Part shown: piece after piece, positions 1-7,624 of the stretch
How positions within the stretch are numbered: position 1 is the first letter of the stretch
How the letters are laid out: each line of letters opens with the position of its first letter
Source of the DNA: Chitinophagaceae bacterium
GTDB taxonomy: Bacteria; Bacteroidota; Bacteroidia; Chitinophagales; Chitinophagaceae
Direction: 5' to 3'
Assembly (NCBI GenBank): GCA_947446645.1
Contig: CANFHA010000006.1
Location: forward strand, 1-64,000
DNA: 64,000 nt
The notes under the pieces: model-generated
Told to the model about the DNA's origin: nothing
Seen by the model: only the letters and a program-made list of their open reading frames with translations
Database searches by the model: none
Program-made: the position numbers and the translations under genes

Positions 1-9
1 AATAAGAAT

Positions 10-636
10 ATGAAAGTTGTGATTTATTCAAGAGTATCAACCCAGATACAAGACTACAAGAGACAGACCGAGGAACTGAAAGACTACTCAAAGAAAATGG
101 GTTGGGAAGTCCTGAAATCCTTTGAGGAGAAAATCTCTGGTGGTAAGGAAAATGAAGACCGACCAAAGTTGATGGAGATGATTGACTATGTAAAGAAGAA
201 CCAAGTAGATAAGGTTCTTTGTTGGGAGATGAGTAGGATCGGTAGGAACACCATTGAGGTTCTGAAAACAATCAAACTCCTTAATGACCATTGTATATCC
301 CTCTACATAAAGAACTACAACATTGAGACCCTTAATGATAAATGTGAAGTCAATCCTCTATCTCAGTTCATGATACAAATCCTAACCTCTGTAAGTGAAA
401 TGGAGAAGACCACAATCAGACAGAGGGTAAAGTCTGGTTATGACAACTTCATTAAGAACGGAGGTAAAGTTGGACGGAAAGAGGGTTTCAGGAAAGACGA
501 GGAAACGATACTCAATGAGAACAAGGATGTAGTGAAACTATTGAAGGGTGAGTATTCTGTAAGGAAGATTATGAAACTAACCGACAAGAGTTCAGGAACA
601 ATAATGAAGGTTAAAAAGATTTTAGAACAGAAATGA
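10..636 (+). CDS. Serine recombinase (resolvase/invertase family)
   Basis: A 208-aa site-specific recombinase that would cut and rejoin DNA through a 5'-phosphoserine intermediate. The N-terminal catalytic domain (about residues 1-140) opens with the family signature YSRVSTQIQ, placing the nucleophile at Ser10 and a supporting Arg at residue 8; the conserved stretch SRIGRNTIEVL follows near residue 75. The C-terminal part (about 165-205) is a short helix-turn-helix, SVRKIMKLTDKSSGTI, as in small resolvases and invertases rather than large phage integrases. The codon use is visibly more A-rich than accA and dapA downstream, which suggests transfer. It overlaps the next small ORF by ATGA and lies 460 bp from a tRNA-Asp whose 3' end faces it. 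Whether it resolves a replicon, inverts a segment or moves an element cannot be told, since its left side lies outside the window. Confidence 0.9.
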   Translation: MKVVIYSRVSTQIQDYKRQTEELKDYSKKMGWEVLKSFEEKISGGKENEDRPKLMEMIDYVKKNQVDKVLCWEMSRIGRNTIEVLKTIKLLNDHCISLYIKNYNIETLNDKCEVNPLSQFMIQILTSVSEMEKTTIRQRVKSGYDNFIKNGGKVGRKEGFRKDEETILNENKDVVKLLKGEYSVRKIMKLTDKSSGTIMKVKKILEQK

Positions 637-788
637 TAATCACAATCCAACACCAGTCCGAAAAGACCTTTCACACCTTTGAGGTGAATGATCCGAACAA
701 CCTTACCTCATTAGAGGTCTGGACAATCTGTTCAGAAATGAACGTCAAGGGAATATTGGTCAATGGTAAATACTACGAAACAAAATAG
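633..788 (+). CDS. Small hypothetical protein (51 aa) coupled to recombinase
   Basis: A 51-aa ORF that starts inside the recombinase stop (ATGA overlap at 633-636), so it is probably translationally coupled to it. The product begins MIITIQHQSEKTFHTFEV and ends VNGKYYETK. It looks like a small beta-rich protein with no signal peptide or membrane segment. Its codon use matches the A-rich style of the recombinase. I do not recognise the family. The exact overlap and intact frame support a real gene, but it is short enough that chance cannot be excluded. Confidence 0.5.
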   Translation: MIITIQHQSEKTFHTFEVNDPNNLTSLEVWTICSEMNVKGILVNGKYYETK

Positions 789-795
789 ACAGGAT

Positions 796-981
796 ATGGA
801 TATAAAGTCGAGATACTACTACAAGAGTAAAGAGGTGGAACAAAAACTCATTAAACTCAAAAAGATTATCAAGAAACACAATCAGGTATTTGATAAGAAC
901 TCCCAGAACATAGGATTTCTGGGAGATCTTATCAACTTAAATAACCGATTGGATGAGGTTCTACACTTTACGAGGGGATAA
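796..981 (+). CDS. Small basic hypothetical protein (61 aa)
   Basis: A 61-aa lysine-rich, mostly helical product (KSKEVEQKLIKLKKIIKK and on) that follows the 51-aa ORF by 7 bp. An in-frame ATG at 763 would give 72 aa but would overlap the previous ORF by 26 bp; the ATG at 796 gives a cleaner arrangement and is preferred. It is the last gene of the recombinase cluster before two terminator hairpins. The charge and helical pattern would suit a small DNA-binding or coiled-coil accessory protein, but no motif proves this. Confidence 0.5.
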   Translation: MDIKSRYYYKSKEVEQKLIKLKKIIKKHNQVFDKNSQNIGFLGDLINLNNRLDEVLHFTRG

Positions 982-991
982 AAAAGAAAAA

Positions 992-1015
992 CCCCAGAGA
1001 CAAATATCTCTGGGG
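992..1015 (-). terminator. Rho-independent terminator, reading minus
   Basis: Nine-base perfect stem (CCCCAGAGA / TCTCTGGGG) with a 6-nt loop. On the minus strand it is followed by a TTTTTCTTTTTT run. On the plus strand no T-run follows, so it mainly stops minus-strand transcription before it enters the recombinase cluster. Confidence 0.7.
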
Positions 1016-1040
1016 TCTCACCTCAATGTAATCCAATAGA

Positions 1041-1062
1041 TGTTTTACACTATGTTTTACAC
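1041..1062. repeat. Short direct repeat TGTTTTACAC x2
   Basis: TGTTTTACAC occurs at 1041-1050 and again at 1053-1062, 2 bp apart, in the gap between two terminators and close to the 3' side of the tRNA-Asp. This could be a protein-binding direct repeat near an attachment site, or chance in AT-rich DNA. Confidence 0.35.
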
Positions 1063-1070
1063 AAAAACAA

Positions 1071-1095
1071 AAGACCCTTACTGAGTAAGGGTCTT
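1071..1095 (-). terminator. Terminator of tRNA-Asp
   Basis: Ten-base perfect stem (AAGACCCTTA / TAAGGGTCTT) with a 5-nt loop, directly downstream of the tRNA on the minus strand and followed there by TTGTTTTTGT. It fits as the tRNA terminator. Confidence 0.8.
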
Positions 1096-1097
1096 CG

Positions 1098-1171
1098 CGG
1101 ACTGGACGGGACTCGAACCCGCGACCTCCGCCGTGACAGGGCGGCATTCTAACCAACTGAACTACCAATCC
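1098..1171 (-). tRNA. tRNA-Asp (GTC)
   Basis: Read on the minus strand the sequence folds as a tRNA. The acceptor 5' strand GGATTGG pairs with CCAGTCC at the 3' side with one G-U pair. The D-loop begins TAGTTCAGTTGG, the anticodon arm has loop CTGTCAC giving anticodon GTC, and the T-arm is GCGGGTTCGAGTCCCGT. The discriminator base is G, as expected for tRNA-Asp. The CCA end is not encoded. A terminator follows immediately. Its 3' end points toward the recombinase cluster, the usual orientation when a tRNA gene serves as an integration site. Confidence 0.95.
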
Positions 1172-1313
1172 AAGAACTACTTTCAGTTTCTATTACCACC
1201 CAAGAGTTGATTTATAACTGACCAAACTACTAATCCTTTTTTGCAGTTTGGGATGCAAAGATAAAGGCTTTTTTTTGAATTTTGCAAATGTTCTTTTAAA
1301 ATCCATAAACAGT

Positions 1314-1321
1314 TACATTTG
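1314..1321 (+). promoter_or_regulatory. accA promoter -7 box (TAnnTTTG)
   Basis: TACATTTG matches the Bacteroidota -7 consensus TAnnTTTG exactly. It lies 18 bp before the ATG at 1340, leaving a leader of about 12 nt. This excludes the upstream in-frame ATG at 1319, which lies inside the box, and so decides the accA start. Confidence 0.6.
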
Positions 1322-1339
1322 TGGCACCAAATCTTACTT

Positions 1340-2305
1340 ATGCAATTCCTGGATTTTGAAAAACCGCTTGAAGAACTTTACGCCCAAATCAGTAAACTGA
1401 AAGAGATGGCTGCTAAGGGTAAAGTAGATGTCTCAAGCAGTGTACGCGAGCTTGAAACCGTGATCGAAAAGACCCGGGCGCATATCTTTGAAAACCTTAC
1501 TCCGTGGCAGCGTGTACAGCTGAGCCGCCATCCGGACAGGCCATATACCCTCTTCTATATTGAGAAGATATTCAGGAATTTCACAGAGCTATATGGCGAC
1601 CGCCAGGTAAAGGACGATAAAGCCATGGTAGGCGGAATGGCCGAGCTTGAGGGTATGCCGGTAATGGTAATGGGCCAGCAAAAAGGCATTAATACCAAGA
1701 TGCGCCAGATGCGCAACTTTGGTATGGCCAACCCAGAGGGATACCGTAAAGCACTGCGGCTGATGAAGATAGCCGAAAAGTTCAACAGGCCTATCATTAC
1801 GTTTATAGACACCCCCGGCGCATTCCCGGGTCTTGAAGCTGAAGAGCGCGGACAGGCGGAGGCCATTGCACGCAACCTGTTTGAGATGGTGAATATGAAG
1901 GTGCCGGTAATATGCGTTATCATTGGTGAAGGTGCATCAGGCGGAGCTTTAGGCATTGGCATTGGCGACAAAGTAGCTATGCTTGAGAACACCTGGTATA
2001 GTGTGATCTCTCCTGAGTCTTGCTCCTCAATATTGTGGCGCAACTGGAATTTTAAAGAGAAAGCAGCAGAGCAACTCAGGCTCACATCGCAGGATATGAG
2101 CGGCTTTGGGCTGGTAGATGACGTGATACCGGAACCCGTGGGCGGCGCACACGCTGACCATAGCAAAATGGCCGAGACCATTAAAGGCTACCTCGTAAAC
2201 TCGATAGCAGAGCTGAGCAACATTTCCCCTGACGAGCGTATCAACCAGCGAATAGAAAAGCTCTCTAAAATGGGCTTTTACGACGAAATTGAACTTCCGG
2301 CGTAA
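1340..2305 (+). CDS. accA: Acetyl-CoA carboxylase carboxyltransferase subunit alpha
   Basis: A 321-aa cytoplasmic protein matching AccA over its usual length of about 315-320 aa. With AccD it forms the carboxyltransferase that moves CO2 from carboxybiotin to acetyl-CoA, giving malonyl-CoA for fatty acid synthesis. Recognisable stretches are [17 protein letters not shown] at the start, [15 protein letters not shown], the oxyanion-region [17 protein letters not shown], and the [11 protein letters not shown] motif. The start at 1340 is set by the family N-terminus and by the -7 box at 1314-1321; an ATG 21 bp upstream is in frame but inside the promoter. A strong terminator follows directly, so it is probably transcribed alone. 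Confidence 0.97.
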   Translation: MQFLDFEKPLEELYAQISKLKEMAAKGKVDVSSSVRELETVIEKTRAHIFENLTPWQRVQLSRHPDRPYTLFYIEKIFRNFTELYGDRQVKDDKAMVGGMAELEGMPVMVMGQQKGINTKMRQMRNFGMANPEGYRKALRLMKIAEKFNRPIITFIDTPGAFPGLEAEERGQAEAIARNLFEMVNMKVPVICVIIGEGASGGALGIGIGDKVAMLENTWYSVISPESCSSILWRNWNFKEKAAEQLRLTSQDMSGFGLVDDVIPEPVGGAHADHSKMAETIKGYLVNSIAELSNISPDERINQRIEKLSKMGFYDEIELPA

Positions 2306-2307
2306 AA

Positions 2308-2351
2308 TAAAAATCAATCCTCATAGCAATTGTTATGAGGATTGATTTTTA
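2308..2351. terminator. Terminator after accA
   Basis: Long, nearly perfect inverted repeat (about 20-bp arms, AAAAATCAATCCTCAT and its complement) with a T-rich end on both strands. It starts 3 bp after the accA stop. Confidence 0.85.
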
Positions 2352-2499
2352 TGTCCGATATTTGAGAGGAATCTATTTACCACCCGATAATTGTAGACTA
2401 GAATACAGCGGTCCTTCCTGTAGCTAACTGCTAATTACCCTCACTTATTTTATTGTTCATAAATCAGCCTGAGAACCAGTCTAAAACCGGTAATTAAAT

Positions 2500-3381
2500 A
2501 TGGTCAACCAATCTTTACGAGGCACTGGTGTAGCCCTCATTACACCTTTTCAGAAAAACGGAAAAATTGATTTTCCAGCACTTGAAAAACTGGTAGAACA
2601 CGTTATTAAAGGCGGTGTTGACTTCATTGTAGCGCTTGGTACTACTGCTGAAACGCCTACCCTGTCGGGTGCAGAAAAGCAGGAAATACTGTCTGCCGTA
2701 GTAGCCTACGGCAAGGGCAAAGTGCCCGTGGTGTGCGGCATTGGCGGCAATGACACCAGCGAGGTAGTACGCCAGATCAAAGAAATGGACCTGCAGGGTG
2801 TGGATGCCATTCTTAGTGTGGCGCCTTATTACAACCGGCCATCGCAGGAAGGTATGTACCTGCACTTCAAAGCTGTGGCAGGTGCTACCAATAAGCCTAT
2901 TATCCTTTACAATGTACCTGCACGCACGGGCAGCAATCTTTTGCCTGCAACTGTTATACGCCTGGCCAACGACTTCAGCAATATAGTAGCGCTGAAAGAA
3001 GCCAGTGGCAATATGGCTCAATGCCTGGAACTGCTGCATACAAAGCCAGATAATTTTACCGTGCTATCAGGAGATGATGACCTGGTGCTGGCGCAGATGG
3101 CGATAGGCATGGAAGGCATTATATCGGTAGCGGCTAACTGCTATACCAAGGAGATGACCGACATTGTGAACCTGGCGCTGGTAAACAAGTTTGACAAAGC
3201 CCGTAAGGTACACTATAAGATACTTCCCGGCATATCCCTGCTTTTTGCCGAGGGCAACCCTGCAGGTGTAAAGGCAACTATGAAGCACATGGGTATGTGC
3301 GAGAATGTGGTGCGCCTGCCCGTGGCACCTGTAAGCGATGCAACCTATAAAAAGATAGGGCAGTTTTTGAATAAGTCGTAA
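2500..3381 (+). CDS. dapA: 4-hydroxy-tetrahydrodipicolinate synthase
   Basis: A 293-aa TIM-barrel enzyme of the DapA family, usual length. It condenses pyruvate with aspartate semialdehyde in the first committed step of lysine and diaminopimelate synthesis. Visible key residues are the TTAETPTLS loop (Thr49-Thr50), Tyr137 and Arg142 in LYNVPARTG, and the Schiff-base Lys166 in IVALKEASGN. The start MVNQSLRGTGVALITPF agrees with the family N-terminus. The 148 bp between the accA terminator and this gene show no clear TAnnTTTG box. The gene stands alone; transcription probably ends at the hairpin at 3454-3475, which overlaps the end of the converging pseudogene. Confidence 0.97.
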   Translation: MVNQSLRGTGVALITPFQKNGKIDFPALEKLVEHVIKGGVDFIVALGTTAETPTLSGAEKQEILSAVVAYGKGKVPVVCGIGGNDTSEVVRQIKEMDLQGVDAILSVAPYYNRPSQEGMYLHFKAVAGATNKPIILYNVPARTGSNLLPATVIRLANDFSNIVALKEASGNMAQCLELLHTKPDNFTVLSGDDDLVLAQMAIGMEGIISVAANCYTKEMTDIVNLALVNKFDKARKVHYKILPGISLLFAEGNPAGVKATMKHMGMCENVVRLPVAPVSDATYKKIGQFLNKS

Positions 3382-3441
3382 GTCTGCGGGTTAATCCCCT
3401 TGACTTTCGGGTTTTGACTTTACACTTTTTACTTTACAATA

Positions 3442-4586
3442 CTACAGATAGCTGAGCCACCAATTGCGGTGGCTCATTTTTATGCGCATGAACCAGCGGC
3501 ACGGGAAGTATAAACCGGCTGCGGTTACCAGCCAGAAAGCGTATACCACAGGCAGCGAATAGCCGGGGTGATCGAACCGGGTAATGGCTGCATGATCGCG
3601 GAACAAGTGGCTTGCCATAACGGCCATAAAATGCAGCAGGTATATGTGCAGTATGTAGTAAAACAAGGGTACCCGACCATATACCGTAAATATGTCACCT
3701 ACCCTTCCTTTCAGTTTCTCCTGCAATGGCAGCACTGCAATGGCCGGCCCAAGCGTCATGAGCAGTTATAGCAATGAAGGCGGGTACTTCCTGTCGCTTA
3801 GAAAGTCGAGAAATGTGCGCCATACAGTAGATTGCCTGTGCCAGGGATCAGGATCCCCATAACCATTTACAGAACGCAGCAGAACAAACAGAAAGATGGC
3901 GGCGATCCCGATGCCGTACATCCAGGCATTACGCTGTTTTTGTTCTTTAACTATCACTTCTCCGAAACAGTAGCCTGCCGCCATAACCCCCACCCACGGT
4001 ATAAGCGGATAAAGAAAAACGACTGTATGATGGGGGAAAACCAACGGACCTTCCACGTGCAACACATCCCAAATTACACCAAGAGTGCCGCCTGTATTAT
4101 GTACACGGTCTGTGGCATCGTGCCCGAAGATCATGACCAGTGCAATAAGCATTATGAGCCTGGGCGGTAAATAGATGAGGCCAGATAAGCATATCATGCA
4201 CCAACCCGTGGCCCAGATGACCTGCAGGTAAATGGTGCTGTACTTAAAGAGGATGTCCAGCCGAAATATACGACCGTAATTTCCAGGATAATGAGCCACA
4301 GTCCCCGTGTGAACAGGTGCCGCGATTGTTCGCCCAGTGTCTTTCCCTTTCTCATAGAAAGGAAGGTACTGGTGCCGGCAAGAAAAATGAATACGGGAGC
4401 ACAGAAATGGGTGATCCAGCGGGTAAAAAACATTACAGTGCCGGCATGATTGAGATCGGTAGGGTCGTATTTAAAGTTGCTGAAATAATCGCGGGCATGA
4501 TCGAGCGCCATGATGACCATGACAAGGCCCCGCAAAATGTCGATGGAGGTAACCCGCTTTGCAGCGGGCGGTGCAGTGGTGGACAT
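3442..4586 (-). pseudogene. Broken membrane acyltransferase (DUF1624/HGSNAT-like)
   Basis: Three pieces on the minus strand rebuild one membrane protein of roughly 380 aa. The first (4586 down to about 4250) begins with VTSIDILRGLVMVIMALDHA and FLAGTSTFLSMRKGK, typical of the DUF1624 and heparan-alpha-glucosaminide N-acetyltransferase-like family. The frame then changes between about 4235 and 4260, and the protein resumes as KYSTIYLQVIWATGWCM in another frame. That piece ends at a TAA at 3766-3768, but the same frame continues after it with LLMTLGPAIAVL and runs to the real stop at 3442; the stop probably replaces a Tyr codon (KYPPSLL-stop-LLMTLGP). So there is one frameshift and one in-frame nonsense codon. 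Hydrophobic helices recur throughout. Two separate lesions favour true decay over a single sequencing error. Confidence 0.8.
3454..3475 (+). terminator. Hairpin at dapA/pseudogene convergence
   Basis: Perfect 8-bp stem (GAGCCACC / GGTGGCTC) with a 6-nt loop followed by ATTTTTA on the plus strand, 72 bp after dapA. It also encodes the last residues of the converging pseudogene. Confidence 0.6.
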
Positions 4587-5375
4587 TGGTACGCTAAATT
4601 AGATCAGAATTTACAAATTTTACAGCATTGTGAGATGAGACCTATTTCCGGTAGTGCTGAAAAACAGGTTTTGCGCACATTGTTATTGAAAATCAGCTAG
4701 TTATCAACAAATTATTTCCGGTTTTCTTCCGGTTTTTTCCGGTGCCGCACCCTTTGTTATATCCTGATTTTGGTTGAAATTGTAGTTTTTTGACAACATG
4801 TATGGAGGCTTTTTTAACGGCTAAGGAGCAACGGCGCTAAGCTCCTGCTTTTTGAAATGCCCCATTTTCATTCAAATAAAAAATGCAGCTATATGGGGCA
4901 TTTTGTTTTGGGTTATTTTTTTATACCGTATTCTATTTCAATTAATTAGGCGATGTTATTATATTTTTATTGCATTTCCCATTATACCCCACTTATACCT
5001 GTATGGGGTATTTTGCCTTTCATGCGTTGCAGCTCCGGATGATTCATTTGCTGCTGAAAAAATGTCTCCTTTATACCTCACGATGCCCCACTTCATCAAG
5101 CTTAGTGCAGGCTTCAATATCAATTGCCGGAACCTCAGATCACGAAAGCTACTGATAAAACAATGTCCCACTTTATGCCTCAAAAAGCCCCACTTCGGCA
5201 GGCTCAGTTTCCCCTGGTAAGACTTCAATTCGCGGATTGGCAGAGAAATTTTGTTGGGAGCTAGTGACTGCCAGAACTGCGAAGGCAGCACCGGCTGGTA
5301 TATGCATCAAATTTTGTGCCGGAGATATCCACATTGCCAGTTCGGACCAATACCTGGGCGGCATAAACAAACCGG
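4587..5375. other. Gene-free stretch rich in CCCCA hairpins
   Basis: No convincing gene in about 790 bp. It holds three TTCCGGTTTT-like direct repeats at 4716-4743. An 11-bp perfect inverted repeat (AAATGCCCCAT at 4855-4865 with its complement at 4893-4903) is followed by TTTTG. A second inverted repeat (ATACCCCA at 4984-4991 with 5004-5011) is also followed by TTTTG. Three further unpaired copies of a CCCCACTT-like motif lie near 5086, 5165 and 5188. The short ORFs here lack coding character. Confidence 0.6.
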
Positions 5376-5714
5376 CTATTTGTTGAGCAGCAGGGTTAAA
5401 CTATCTCTAAGTTTTACGGCTACATCCCCATTCATATTGAATCTTATTTTCGGGCCAAAGATGTAGATATATCCTACTTCACAAACCACCTTTAAAATAA
5501 TTTGGCCATTGTGCACGAGTGCCTGCTCTTCCCTGTAGTATTGTGCTTTCACATCCTTAAATGCATCGAGTAGCCAGGTTGCAGATACTAGTCCCATGCG
5601 CAGTATCTTGAAGTACTCCTGCAATATTATTTTGTCTCCTACGCGCTCAATAGTAAACGGGGCAATGCTGTCTTCCTGAAGTATTATTTTGTTGTTGCCG
5701 GTAACAATGTCCAT
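5376..5714 (-). CDS. Hypothetical protein (112 aa)
   Basis: A 112-aa soluble product with no signal peptide. It has alternating beta-like segments, including the near-repeat NKIILQEDSIAPF and DKIILQEYFKIL in the first 35 residues, then LVHNGQIILKVVCEVGYIYIF. It is divergent from the SRAP gene with 82 bp between the two starts. I do not recognise the family. The intact frame and protein-like composition make a real gene likely but not certain. Confidence 0.5.
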   Translation of the reverse strand: MDIVTGNNKIILQEDSIAPFTIERVGDKIILQEYFKILRMGLVSATWLLDAFKDVKAQYYREEQALVHNGQIILKVVCEVGYIYIFGPKIRFNMNGDVAVKLRDSLTLLLNK

Positions 5715-5768
5715 TTCTCAATGTATATTTTTCACATTTCCCTACCAATCATTTTTAAAAAATGTGGG

Positions 5769-5776
5769 TATCTTTA
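5769..5776 (+). promoter_or_regulatory. Possible -7 box of the SRAP gene
   Basis: TATCTTTA matches TAnnTTTG at all but the last base and lies 20 bp before the SRAP ATG at 5797. No clear -33 TTG was found. Confidence 0.4.
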
Positions 5777-5796
5777 TTATCCTAATAAAGAAGCGT

Positions 5797-6504
5797 ATGT
5801 GTAATAGAGTTGCGACCCCACAGCAGGATGAAATACATGGGTATTTTGACAAAATAGACTCCAACCTCAGTGATCTTCAAAAGGTAGATCCGTACGAGGC
5901 ATTTTACCATATCACCGCATTTACAATGCCGCCGGTTCCTTTTGTAGGTATGTCTGACCCACTACGCATAAGCCCTGCTATGTGGAAGTTTATACCAGAG
6001 CGGGCTACGCTGGAAGCATACAAACAATATGATACCTGCAATGCGAAAAGTGAAGAGATATTTGAAAAGCGGACCTATAAGGACTATATAATGAAGATGC
6101 GGGGCTTAGTGGTACTGAAGGGCTTTTATGAAGGACAGGAACAGCCGGACAAAACCAGCCAGCCCTATTTTATTTATCCTGCCAATGGCGAGATCCTCAC
6201 ACTGGGATGTGTCTACTCAGATTGGGTGGATGCAGAGGGTAAACCAGTGAGAACATTTTCTATAATAACTACGGATGCGAATAAAATGATGGCGGAAATA
6301 CACAATAAGAAGCGGCGCATGCCGCTGGTAGTGCCGCCCGAAAAGCGGATGTGGTGGCTTCAGCCTGAGCTAACCAAGCAGGACCTACAGGAATATTTTG
6401 TGCCTTACCCAGATGATTATCTGACGGCGCATAAAGTAAGCAGGAACCTGTACAAAAGAGGATTTGATAATAATACGCCTGCGGTGCAGGCGGCTATTGA
6501 ATAA
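5797..6504 (+). CDS. SOS response-associated peptidase (SRAP, YedK/HMCES family)
   Basis: A 235-aa protein of the SRAP family, which protects abasic sites in single-stranded DNA by forming a thiazolidine crosslink through an N-terminal cysteine. The start at 5797 is chosen because it places Cys at position 2 (MCNRVATPQQDEI), which the chemistry requires once Met is removed; an upstream in-frame ATG would bury this cysteine. Other signature parts are LVVLKGFYEG (the conserved FYE glutamate), IITTDANKMMAEIH and the RRMPLVV segment after the active-site His. The usual MCGR start is MCNR here, and FYEW is FYEG. It stands alone, and no LexA-type box was recognised. Confidence 0.9.
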   Translation: MCNRVATPQQDEIHGYFDKIDSNLSDLQKVDPYEAFYHITAFTMPPVPFVGMSDPLRISPAMWKFIPERATLEAYKQYDTCNAKSEEIFEKRTYKDYIMKMRGLVVLKGFYEGQEQPDKTSQPYFIYPANGEILTLGCVYSDWVDAEGKPVRTFSIITTDANKMMAEIHNKKRRMPLVVPPEKRMWWLQPELTKQDLQEYFVPYPDDYLTAHKVSRNLYKRGFDNNTPAVQAAIE

Positions 6505-6602
6505 TTAAGATATCAGTTTGGCTACGGATAGGAAGGAACTCTTTCCTTGCCTGTAGCCAGGAAACCCAAGTAACATTCCAGAATTCGCGTTGTAAACGCT
6601 GA

Positions 6603-6630
6603 ACCGTTTAATCCTCGTTGCAAACGAGGA
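6603..6630. repeat. REP-like hairpin, partial copy
   Basis: The 21 bp at 6603-6623 are identical to 7471-7491 inside the 50-bp palindrome. This copy keeps only the inner stem (TCCTCGTT / AACGAGGA, loop GCA). It lies in the 281-bp gap between SRAP and the SUKH gene; the rest of that gap shows no gene. Confidence 0.65.
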
Positions 6631-6785
6631 CTAGTGGGGGGGCTCTGATTTACCAGGCTGGTGCGAGTATCGGCGAGTACCACTCAAGCGGCGGAGACGC
6701 GCCGAGGAGTTAACCTGCAAAGGAGACAGCCGAAGACGATTTGTCTATTGGGTTATTGTTGACAACTTCACAATTTAGGTGCAGG

Positions 6786-7202
6786 ATGAATATTAAGAAC
6801 CCCTACCTAAGTATTAACGAGAATGATATCGCAGCTTTCGAACAAACTTTTGAGGTAAAGCTTCCAATGCCGTATAGAAGTTTTCTTTTGGCGCATAATG
6901 GTGGCGTACCTGACAATATATTCTTTATAAAAGATGGTGCCGATGTTGTTCTTAATTCGTTTTTACCAATGAAAAATGCTTACCTGTCTATTGAAAGCTA
7001 TTTAAGCGATTACCGTTTTAACCAACGAAACCTGATACCGATAGCTGAAGAAGCGTTTGGTAATCTAATTCTAATAGATTGCAATACCGATAAAGGCGCG
7101 ATTCATTGTTGGAATCACGAGACAACAACGGTTACATACGTGACCGATTCTTTTGAATACTTTATTGAGAATTTGCTGGAGGAGACTGATGAGGTGTGGT
7201 AA
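6786..7202 (+). CDS. SMI1/KNR4 (SUKH-1) family protein, likely orphan immunity
   Basis: A 138-aa cytoplasmic protein with the SUKH layout: ISINENDIAAFEQTF-like N-terminal helix, then KLPMPYRSFLLAHNGGVPD (the conserved P-x-x-YR-x-FL-x-x-NGG core), then LIPIAEEAFGNLILID and a C-terminal YFIENLLEE. SUKH proteins are often immunity partners of polymorphic toxins, including T6SS and contact-dependent toxins, although some have other roles. The start at 6786 matches the domain edge; the in-frame start at 6741 adds unrelated residues. No toxin gene is beside it. The gene sits between repeats and 0.8 kb from a tssF relic on the other strand, so it may be a stranded immunity gene. Confidence 0.85.
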   Translation: MNIKNPYLSINENDIAAFEQTFEVKLPMPYRSFLLAHNGGVPDNIFFIKDGADVVLNSFLPMKNAYLSIESYLSDYRFNQRNLIPIAEEAFGNLILIDCNTDKGAIHCWNHETTTVTYVTDSFEYFIENLLEETDEVW

Positions 7203-7249
7203 AGTACCCAAGGAATTAATAGCTTATAGTTGCGCAAGAATCCATCGCG

Positions 7250-7384
7250 AATAGGTTGCACCCGCTACGGGGCGCTGTGTTGTAGGGGCACTTAATACTA
7301 CAAACAGGTAGCCGCCTAACGGGGCATAACATATGGTGCAGCACCATTGAAAGCAAGGACTAGCTGAACATTAATTCAAAGTTT
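7250..7384. repeat. Dispersed intergenic repeat, copy 1
   Basis: It begins AATAGGTTGCACCCGCTACG and contains GCCGCCTAACGGGGCATAAC and GCACCATTGAAAGCAAGGAC. A related copy lies at 10339-10456 with the same order of blocks (AATAGGTTGCAC, GAGGCGCTTAATA, GCATAACGTA, GCACCATTGAAG, AGCTGAACA). It carries no ORF. The paired GGGGC-type blocks could form RNA or DNA stems. Confidence 0.7.
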
Positions 7385-7463
7385 AACTAAAGCCAAAATT
7401 CAAAGACAGATGAATAAGGTTTTGGGCATAGAACTAACTGGTTTGGGAGCCTACGGGCTTATC

Positions 7464-7513
7464 AAACTGCACCGTTTAATCCTCGTTGCAACGAGGATTA
7501 AACGGTGCAGTTT
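7464..7513. repeat. Perfect 50-bp palindrome
   Basis: Two 25-bp arms are exact reverse complements with no spacer: the left arm starts AAACTGCACCGTTTAATCC and the centre is GTTGCAAC. It would extrude as a cruciform or fold as a long RNA hairpin. The inner 21 bp recur at 6603-6623. The size and intergenic position fit a REP-like element of the kind mobilised by RAYT (TnpA-REP) transposases, but no transposase is in the window. Confidence 0.9.
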
Positions 7514-7530
7514 ATAAACTATTGAGCATA

Positions 7531-7557
7531 AAAAACCAGTCAAATCGACTGGTTTTT
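7531..7557. terminator. Bidirectional terminator
   Basis: Eleven-base perfect stem AAAAACCAGTC / GACTGGTTTTT with a 5-nt loop and T-run on both strands. It lies between the SUKH gene and the converging glycine-zipper gene. Confidence 0.8.
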
Positions 7558-7624
7558 AACGTGTATTGCGACTTATTCTTTACAATTGATGCCAGGCAAC
7601 TCAACAAGTATTTAGGCAACATCC

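Noticed and set aside
968-1168. A 66-codon minus-strand frame across the tRNA-Asp
   Set aside because: It reads straight through the tRNA and two terminator hairpins; the GRGFESRP stretch is the usual translation of a tRNA T-arm.
6640-6740. A short frame with IGEYHSSGGDAPRS as a toxin remnant
   Set aside because: It stops at once, no family was recognised, and it lies next to a repeat; not enough to call a gene relic.
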